Part shown: piece by piece, positions 23,292 through 28,678 of the stretch | Layout of the letters: every line of letters begins with the position of its first letter | Position numbering within the stretch: position 1 is the stretch's first letter | Assembly (NCBI GenBank): GCA_934215545.1 | Contig: CAKQAD010000017.1 | Span: forward strand, 1-28,678 | Source: an uncultured Prevotella sp. | GTDB taxonomy: Bacteria > Bacteroidota > Bacteroidia > Bacteroidales > Bacteroidaceae | DNA length: 28,678 nt | Direction of reading: 5' to 3' | Notes under the pieces: generated by a model | Database searches by the model: none | What the model saw: only the letters and a program-made list of their open reading frames with translations | Told to the model about the DNA's origin: nothing | Position numbers and translations under genes: made by a program

Positions 23292-24041
23292 GTGGATGAT
23301 GTGGGCATCGTAGTGTGCTCGCAGGGTAGTTTTGTGTTTAACTGCGAGGGCATGGAGCGTATGGTGAATGGGGGAGAGACACTGTTCCTATCGCGAGGCG
23401 TGTGCTTCAGCATTGTCAGCTATAGCGCCGACTGCCAGGTGGCTGTCATAATGTATAGCGCTGACTCTATACGCGACATTTTAGGCAACACGGTGGTAGG
23501 CATGCGTTTCATGGAGATGCTTCATCCCGTGGCATGTCGTGTGATGCATACGGGCCATGAGGCGGAGCTGACCAAATATTCAGAACTGCTGGCAGCAGGC
23601 AACGATAGCGACAATGTGTTTGCCGCTAATGAGTGCCGACTGCTGTTGCTGGCGCTCACCTATAGGGTGTGCAGCATCTTCCATAACCTCTCTGCCGATG
23701 CTGAGGGTTCGCCAAGTCGCAGCCTGCAGATATATATGCAGTTGCAACATCTCATCAATGCTCATTATAGCAATGAGCGCGGTGTGCAGTTCTATGCCGA
23801 CAGGCTGTGCCTCTCGCCAAAATACCTCACCACACTGGTGAAGACAGTGTCGGGGAGCACCGTGCAGCAACTGGTGTTCAAGGAGATTACAAAGAGGGCA
23901 ATAGCGCTTATCACCACCACCGACAAGAGCATAAAGCAGATTGCCCACGAGCTTAACTTCCCTAACTCGTCGGCATTCGGCACATTCTTTAAAAAGCAAG
24001 TGGGAATGTCGCCGATAAATTACAGAAAGATATATAAGTAG
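23292..24041 (+). CDS. AraC-type transcriptional regulator with an unclear 5' end
   Basis: The C-terminal 100 residues form the AraC double helix-turn-helix: RGVQFYADRLCLSPKYLTTLVK and SIKQIAHELNFPNSSAFGTFFKKQVGMSP. The N-terminal part (GIVVCSQGSFVFNCEGMERMVNGGETLFLSRG) looks like the cupin-type sensor of Bacteroidales AraC proteins. The first usable start is GTG at 23292 (249 residues), but the frame stays open upstream to a stop at 23172 and encodes a plausible extension, NIATAAKALFDSFRVDD, without any ATG, GTG or TTG. The extension runs into the TTTTGAR element. So the gene may have lost its original start, may use a rare start such as ATT, or may be a 5'-truncated pseudogene. The target is unknown; the adjacent PLP enzyme or membrane protein are candidates. 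Confidence 0.75.
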   Translation: MDDVGIVVCSQGSFVFNCEGMERMVNGGETLFLSRGVCFSIVSYSADCQVAVIMYSADSIRDILGNTVVGMRFMEMLHPVACRVMHTGHEAELTKYSELLAAGNDSDNVFAANECRLLLLALTYRVCSIFHNLSADAEGSPSRSLQIYMQLQHLINAHYSNERGVQFYADRLCLSPKYLTTLVKTVSGSTVQQLVFKEITKRAIALITTTDKSIKQIAHELNFPNSSAFGTFFKKQVGMSPINYRKIYK

Positions 24042-24202
24042 GTGTTCATAATTATTTATATAATAACAGCATCACCTACCATAGCATCTATAACCTCATA
24101 TAACAGTTACGTAGGAACCGCTACGCGCCTTTATATCTGAGATTATATCTACCATACTATTTAATACTCTTAAATATAAAAATAATTAAGAACACCTACT
24201 TA
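24035..24202. mobile_element. MITE-like element with 23-nt terminal inverted repeats
   Basis: TAAGTAGGTGTTCATAATTATTT (24035-24057, 22 of 23 complementary) faces the arm at 24180-24202. The 168-bp AT-rich unit has no coding capacity and lies between araC and the PLP enzyme gene; the left arm includes the araC stop codon. I found no clear target-site duplication, so a static hairpin or shared terminator is an alternative. Confidence 0.5.
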
Positions 24203-24221
24203 AGTAAAAAACATATAGGAT

Positions 24222-25514
24222 ATGAAGAACCATTTACGCACTGCCTCCATCTGTGTGCATGGGGGCTACGAGGCTAAGAATGGTGAGCCAATAGAGCCAC
24301 CAATAGTTCAGAGCACCACATTCAAGTATGATAATTCTGAGGAGATGGCAATGCTCTTCGACTTGAAGAAGGAGGGCTACTTCTACACCCGTCTGCAAAA
24401 CCCCACCAACGATGTGGTGGCGCAGAAAATAGCGCAGCTGGAGGGTGGCGTTGGAGCAGTGCTTACCAGCAGTGGGCAGGCAGCCAACTTCTATGCCGTG
24501 TTCAATATTTGCGAGGCTGGCGACCACATCGTTACGAGCAATGAGATATACGGCGGAACCTTCAATCTGTTTGGCGTAACGCTCAAAAAGCTGGGCATTG
24601 AGTGCACCTTTGTCAATCCTAACGACACGGAAGAAAACATTCAGCGTGCTTTCCGTCCCAACACCAAGCTTGTGTTTGGCGAGACGATAAGCAACCCAGG
24701 ATGTGCCGTGCTCGACATCGAGAAGTTTGCACGCATAGCACACAAGAACGGGGTGCCCCTGATTGTCGACAACACCTTTGCCACGCCAATTAACTGCCGC
24801 CCCTTTGAGTGGGGTGCCGACATCGTGACACACAGCACCACAAAATATATGGATGGCACGGCAAGCCAGGTGGGTGGCTGCGTGGTTGATAGCGGCAATT
24901 TCGACTGGCTCGTACATGCCGAGAAATTCCCCGGACTATGCTCGCCCGACGATAGCTATCACGGACTCACCTATGCCAAGAAGTTTGGCAAAATGGGTTA
25001 CATCACCAAACTGGTGGCACAGCTCATGCGCGACCTTGGCTCCATACCAGCTCCGATGAATTCGTTCATACTCAATCTCGGGCTGCAGTCGTTGCATCTG
25101 CGCATGAGGCAACATTGTGCTAATGCGCAGCGAGTGGCAGAGTGGCTGCATGCCGACCCACGCGTGGCATGGGTGCACTATAGCGGTCTGCCTTCCGACC
25201 AGTATCATGCACTTGCCACAAAATATCTGCCTGACGGCTCTTGTGGCGTGATAGCCTTCGCACTGAAGGGCAGTCGCGAGGCAGCCATACGTTTTATGGA
25301 TTCGCTCGACATGATCAACATCGTGACACATGTGGCTGATGCCCGCACCTGTGTGCTGCATCCTGCCAGCCACACCCATCGCCAGTTGTCAGATGAGCAG
25401 CTGCGCGAGGCTGGCGTGGCGCCCGACCTTATACGTCTGTCGGTGGGCATAGAAGATGTCGACGATATCCTCGACGACATCCGCCAAGCTCTCGACAAGG
25501 CTATACGCGATTAA
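24222..25514 (+). CDS. O-acetylhomoserine sulfhydrylase / methionine gamma-lyase type PLP enzyme
   Basis: This 430-residue cytoplasmic enzyme belongs to the Cys/Met metabolism PLP family. The cofactor Lys is residue 208 in THSTTKYMDGTASQVGG. Other family marks are YTRLQNPTNDVVAQKIAQLEGG (55-76), SSGQAANFYAV (83-93), NEIYGGTFNLF (107-117) and IVDNTFATPINCRP (181-194). The length and the insert around FDWLVHAEKFPGLCSPDDSYHGLTY fit O-acetylhomoserine aminocarboxypropyltransferase (MetY), which makes homocysteine from O-acetylhomoserine and sulfide; methionine gamma-lyase or cystathionine gamma-synthase are the alternatives. No consensus promoter was seen; the MITE-like element occupies most of its upstream region. 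A heptad mosaic element starts one base after its stop. Confidence 0.88.
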   Translation: MKNHLRTASICVHGGYEAKNGEPIEPPIVQSTTFKYDNSEEMAMLFDLKKEGYFYTRLQNPTNDVVAQKIAQLEGGVGAVLTSSGQAANFYAVFNICEAGDHIVTSNEIYGGTFNLFGVTLKKLGIECTFVNPNDTEENIQRAFRPNTKLVFGETISNPGCAVLDIEKFARIAHKNGVPLIVDNTFATPINCRPFEWGADIVTHSTTKYMDGTASQVGGCVVDSGNFDWLVHAEKFPGLCSPDDSYHGLTYAKKFGKMGYITKLVAQLMRDLGSIPAPMNSFILNLGLQSLHLRMRQHCANAQRVAEWLHADPRVAWVHYSGLPSDQYHALATKYLPDGSCGVIAFALKGSREAAIRFMDSLDMINIVTHVADARTCVLHPASHTHRQLSDEQLREAGVAPDLIRLSVGIEDVDDILDDIRQALDKAIRD

Positions 25515-25515
25515 G

Positions 25516-25752
25516 AGTTTTGAATTTTGATTTTTGAATTTTGAGTTGTGCGCCGTGGGCGCATTTTTGAGTTTTGAATTTTGAGTTTTGAGTTGTTGCC
25601 TTCGGCAATTTTGAGTTTTTCATTTTTGAATTTTTGCTGTTGACGTTTTGAGCAACGAATTCATAACTCACAATTGAATAACTCAAAATTCACAATGCGC
25701 GAAGTGCACAACTCAAAATTCAAAACTCAAAATTCAAAACTCAAAACTCAAT
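25516..25752. repeat. TTTTGAR heptad mosaic palindrome, copy 3
   Basis: It fills the gap between the convergent PLP enzyme and EmrB-type genes. Left arm: heptads with hairpins TGCGCC-GTG-GGCGCA (25549-25563) and TTGCC-TTC-GGCAA (25596-25608), each followed by T-rich heptads. Centre: GAATTC within ACGAATTCATAACTC. Right arm: reverse heptads and TGCGC-GAA-GTGCA. The right end overlaps the last codons of the EmrB-type gene, whose Glu-Phe-stop is encoded by GAGTTTTGA. Confidence 0.9.
25549..25568 (+). terminator. Terminator-like hairpin after the PLP enzyme gene
   Basis: TGCGCC, loop GTG, GGCGCA, then five T. It lies 35 nt after the stop at 25514. A second hairpin with a T-rich tail follows at 25596-25620, so termination here is likely. 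Confidence 0.6.
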
Positions 25753-27438
25753 ATACCATTGTTTTGTATCCTTTGAAATATCTCGTTTAGGCCACGGCAC
25801 CACCAGCATCACACCGGCAAGTATTATGCAGGCATAGATGGTCCATCCGGCAATCTCCTTTATTGCTGCCAGTGTGGCTTGCACCTGCACCTTACCCTTT
25901 GTCGACATGGCAGCCATGTGCATGGCTTCCGTCTCGCTCTTACCCTGATATTGCATGCCACGAGCTGTCTGATCGTAGCTGATTGCAGTAGAGGTGTTGG
26001 TTCGGTCGTAGTCGTGTGCATAGCGTGTTATGTAGTATTGCTGACGATATTGGAACACCGTCTGATACAATGCAGAACCGATGCCAGGTGCAATTACCAT
26101 ACGCACTGTGAGCATTATGCACACCCATGTGGACAGCAGCTTATATGGCATGCGTTGGTTGGCATACACCGCAATGAGCGAGTAGAGCAGCATCATGCCC
26201 GTGGCGCGTATCACCACTGGCCACTTCATGCGCTCCAGCATGCCTGCCGTCTGCACCTCGAAATACATAAACAATGCCGAGGCGCCTATCAGCACAAAGC
26301 CGAGGGCAAAGAACCATTTAAAGTGCACCCCTTTGTTGTTGAGCAGCAGTATCACCACCAGACCAATGAAATAGCCCAGCAGCACCCAGTTGCCCAAGGC
26401 AGCCACCTGTATCTGATCCACCTTCATGCCCACACCCACGAATATGTTCACCAGCATAGAGCTCGAATTGCATATCATCAGTCCGATGAACAGCAGTATG
26501 CCACCCTGTATGCTGCGCGACTTAAATGCCTTGAGCATGAAGTAAGGCGAGCGTCGTGTCTTTTCCAGATACACAAATAGCAGTGTCGACACCACACAAA
26601 TCACTGTAGCCCAGCGAATGGTAGGGTCGTCGTACCAGTCGAGCACCTTGCCATACACCGTGACATACACAAACGAGCAGCACATAAGGCAGAACACCAC
26701 CACATTGCCAAATTTCGAGAACGACAGCGGGCTGTGCTTGGTAGGGTAGCGGTTGTAGGGCATGCACACCAGTGTGATGAGCAGTGCCACGAGAATGGCA
26801 CCCAGCATGGCATAATACACCATCTGCCACTGATAGTTGTAGGCAAACCATGCCGTTATCCATGTGCCTATCTGTCCGAGCAGCATAAAGAAGAAGTAGA
26901 TTATAGGCTGGCTTGCCTTCTTCTCGGTGTCGAGTGCATCCCATCCAGCCTCGTCGGTGGGCTCGTTGCCAGGCGTAACATTGCGTGTTGCCTCAATGCC
27001 GAAGCCATATTTTATGAGCGTGAAGAGGTTGCACATGAGCAGTGTCTGCCTCACAAATCCCATTATCAGGCTGTTCAGTGCCAGCACAAACAGGCTGTCG
27101 GTATTGGCACAAATGTAGCTCTGCACCGCCAGTATTGAAAATCCCACCAGACTCATCATCTTCTGTCGGCGCACACTCACCAAGGAGTAGAAGAATGGCG
27201 AGAAAGCCGCCATGCCTATCGATGTGACGAAGCTGATGAAGGCGATGTGTTCCGACTGGATGCCAAGCCCTCCCACCATCTCGCTGCTGTTGACGGTGTA
27301 GGCACCGCTCACGGTCATGATAGGTATGAAGAGTATGACCAGGAACGCTATGCCTAAAGGCTTCGGCACCCAGTTATAGAACGGAAAATTCTTTGGCAGA
27401 TGCTCTGGCACTGCCGTATATATCTCTGCTTGTGTCAT
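25741..27438 (-). CDS. emrB: EmrB/QacA-type MFS drug efflux transporter
   Basis: The 565-residue protein has about 14 hydrophobic helices, as in the DHA2 drug:proton antiporters. It starts with a cytoplasmic segment (NFPFYNWVPKPLG) and a first helix, GIAFLVILFIPIMTVSG. Between helices 4 and 5 it has a hydrophilic insert of about 35 residues (GFGIEATRNVTPGNEPTDE onward), and near the C terminus a long periplasmic loop with many Tyr/Gln/Thr (QYRQQYYITRYAHDYDRT). The start overlaps the stop of the adjacent membrane-fusion gene by one base (TAATG), so the pair is an operon and forms the inner-membrane part of an efflux pump; the outer-membrane TolC-like partner is not in the window. The final Glu-Phe-stop lies in a repeat element. 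The exact substrates are unknown. Confidence 0.88.
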   Translation of the reverse strand: MTQAEIYTAVPEHLPKNFPFYNWVPKPLGIAFLVILFIPIMTVSGAYTVNSSEMVGGLGIQSEHIAFISFVTSIGMAAFSPFFYSLVSVRRQKMMSLVGFSILAVQSYICANTDSLFVLALNSLIMGFVRQTLLMCNLFTLIKYGFGIEATRNVTPGNEPTDEAGWDALDTEKKASQPIIYFFFMLLGQIGTWITAWFAYNYQWQMVYYAMLGAILVALLITLVCMPYNRYPTKHSPLSFSKFGNVVVFCLMCCSFVYVTVYGKVLDWYDDPTIRWATVICVVSTLLFVYLEKTRRSPYFMLKAFKSRSIQGGILLFIGLMICNSSSMLVNIFVGVGMKVDQIQVAALGNWVLLGYFIGLVVILLLNNKGVHFKWFFALGFVLIGASALFMYFEVQTAGMLERMKWPVVIRATGMMLLYSLIAVYANQRMPYKLLSTWVCIMLTVRMVIAPGIGSALYQTVFQYRQQYYITRYAHDYDRTNTSTAISYDQTARGMQYQGKSETEAMHMAAMSTKGKVQVQATLAAIKEIAGWTIYACIILAGVMLVVPWPKRDISKDTKQWYIEF

Positions 27439-28574
27439 TACTTTAGTTGAGCCTTTACAACTACCATCATTCCAGCTGCCAACTTGTCGTTGTCGGCTTT
27501 CGTTATTCCCTCAAACTCTATGCGCACCGGCACACGCTGCTGAATCTTCACGAAGTTGCCAGCCGAGTTATCGGTAGGCACGAGTGAGTATTTAGAGCCT
27601 GTGGCACCAGAGATGGCAGTGATTTTGCCCTCAAACACCTTGCCTTCGAAGGCATCAACGGTCATTGTCACCTTCTGTCCCACATATAGATGCTCCACCT
27701 GCGTCTCCTTGTAGTTGGCAATCACCCATTTCTGTGTGTTAGGCATTATGTAGGTGATGGTCTGTCCGGCGTTCACCAGCTGCCCCTCTTCCAGGGCTCG
27801 GCGTCCCAGCTTGCCGTCGCATGGTGCTGTCACCACGCAGTACGACAGGTTCAGTCGAGCCATCTCCAGGGCAGCCTGCGCACGCTCTATGGCAGCGGCA
27901 GTGTTCTTCTTGCGTGTCTGCACCTCGTTCACACCCGAGAATGCAGCCTGCTGCTGGCGGCGCACTGCATCGAGCTTCTTCTTAGTAGCATTATATTCGG
28001 TCTCTATCTGTTCGAGTTGTATTGGTGTGGCAGCATTGCGAGCCACAAGGTTCTGATAGCGCTGGCGGTCTTTATCGAGTTTGGCAAGACGTATCTCAAT
28101 CTCGGCAATCGACGAGTCGAAAACGGTGGCAGATGTCTGTGTGGTCTGCAGCGAGGCATCCACCACGTTGGCACCAGCCATGGCATCCTTCAGCGCAGCC
28201 TCTGCCTCCATCACACGAATGCGATACTCACGGTCGTCGAGCACCAGCAGGGTGTCGCCCTTCTTCACATCCTGGTGTTCTTTGAAATAAATCTTTTTGA
28301 TATATCCCGATGCACGCATGTTCACAGGCGATATATACTGCTCCACCTGCGCATCATCGCTCTTTTCGTTGCTCTTATAGTCCATGAACATGCAGCCAAT
28401 CTTTACTATTCCCCACACCAGTATGGCAACGCCAATAAGGCTCACTGTCAGCTGTCGGATGCGTTGACGCTTTAGCTGTTTGGCAGTTGTTTCGTGGTTG
28501 GAAGTTGATGTGCCGGTGATGTTATTATTTGCGTTGTTATTTGCCTTATTATTTGCGTTATTGTTTGTTTCCAT
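27438..28574 (-). CDS. emrA: EmrA/HlyD-type membrane-fusion protein of the efflux pair
   Basis: The 378-residue protein has a cytoplasmic Asn-rich start (Asn/Ala/Lys only for about the first 18 residues), one transmembrane helix (about 44-64: VSLIGVAILVWGIVKIGCMF), then a lipoyl-like half (YISPVNMRASGYIKKIYFKEHQDVKKGDTLLVLDD), a long coiled coil (about 120-240), the second half (LSYCVVTAPCDGKLGRRALEEGQLVNAGQ) and a beta-barrel part (WVIANYKETQVEHLYVGQKVTM). This is the EmrA/HlyD plan; it bridges the EmrB-type transporter to an outer-membrane channel. It precedes the transporter gene with a 1-nt overlap. No TAnnTTTG box is visible in the 104 nt upstream that remain, which consist of a heptad mosaic element. 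Confidence 0.92.
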   Translation of the reverse strand: METNNNANNKANNNANNNITGTSTSNHETTAKQLKRQRIRQLTVSLIGVAILVWGIVKIGCMFMDYKSNEKSDDAQVEQYISPVNMRASGYIKKIYFKEHQDVKKGDTLLVLDDREYRIRVMEAEAALKDAMAGANVVDASLQTTQTSATVFDSSIAEIEIRLAKLDKDRQRYQNLVARNAATPIQLEQIETEYNATKKKLDAVRRQQQAAFSGVNEVQTRKKNTAAAIERAQAALEMARLNLSYCVVTAPCDGKLGRRALEEGQLVNAGQTITYIMPNTQKWVIANYKETQVEHLYVGQKVTMTVDAFEGKVFEGKITAISGATGSKYSLVPTDNSAGNFVKIQQRVPVRIEFEGITKADNDKLAAGMMVVVKAQLK

Positions 28575-28585
28575 AGTTTGTTATT

Positions 28586-28678
28586 TTTTAGATTTTTGAA
28601 TTTTGATTTTTGAATTTTGAGTTATTCTCGGCTTCGCCTGCGATTGTGAATTTATCATTTATGAGTTATGAATTCAAA
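28586..28678. repeat. TTTTGAR heptad mosaic palindrome, copy 4 (cut by window end)
   Basis: It starts 12 nt upstream of the emrA start (minus strand) and leaves the window. The sequence TTAGATTTTTGAATTTTG with CTCGGCTTCGCCTGCGA and TTATGAGTTATGAATTC is nearly identical to the first part of copy 2 (22990 onward). Confidence 0.85.

Overview
The window looks like chromosomal DNA of a Bacteroidales bacterium, most likely Prevotellaceae. Reasons: several genes are preceded by the Bacteroidetes -7 promoter box TAnnTTTG and lack strong Shine-Dalgarno sites; the protein set is typical of the group (LruC-domain lipoproteins, OmpA/TPR outer-membrane protein, Wza and Wzc of the Bacteroidetes type, OprB-like porin, AspA, MutS2). 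The genus is an inference; no rRNA or other taxonomic marker is present. I saw no tRNA, rRNA, CRISPR array or transposase gene.

Layout. 1-453 (minus): the start of a gene that may belong to a restriction-modification system and, just upstream of it, a small Cro/CI-type regulator. 454-1855: a decayed 3' remnant of a paralogue, a small secreted Lys-rich protein with its own terminator, then a large mosaic palindrome. 1856-6065 (minus): mutS2 and aspA, separated by a second palindrome of the same family. 6284-10907 (plus): an exopolysaccharide export operon of wza, wzc and wzx. 11041-14458 (plus): a second transcription unit for N-acetylmannosaminuronic acid (ManNAcA): a WecG/TagA glycosyltransferase, UDP-ManNAc dehydrogenase (wecC) and UDP-GlcNAc 2-epimerase (wecB). 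Together WecB and WecC turn UDP-GlcNAc into UDP-ManNAcA and WecG would transfer it to a lipid-linked sugar, after which Wzx flips and Wza/Wzc export the product. No Wzy polymerase or initiating phosphoglycosyl transferase is here, so the pathway is incomplete in this window.

14682-20446 (plus): a three-gene surface cluster, with a beta-barrel/OmpA-like/TPR protein followed by two paralogous LruC-domain lipoproteins, ended by a strong terminator. 20643-24041 (plus): an OprB-like porin, an unknown eight-helix membrane protein, and an AraC-type regulator whose 5' end runs into a repeat. 24222-25514 (plus): a PLP-dependent O-acetylhomoserine sulfhydrylase/methionine gamma-lyase-type enzyme. 25741-28574 (minus): an EmrA/EmrB-type drug efflux pair.

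The most unusual content lies between the genes. At least three families of palindromic mosaics sit right at gene boundaries: (a) TGTCCCGA/AATTAGAG elements on both sides of the mutS2 end and start; (b) TTTTGAR heptad elements, four copies between 14.4 kb and the window end; (c) a 19-nt GTAGACAAGTAGATAAGAC motif, three copies around the porin gene. A fourth, single element between araC and the PLP enzyme has 23-nt terminal inverted repeats and resembles a MITE. Families (a) and (b) carry small GC hairpins next to T-runs that look like intrinsic terminators, and family (b) supplies a stop codon to one gene and the immediate leader of another. These are the best candidates in the window for something not well described.
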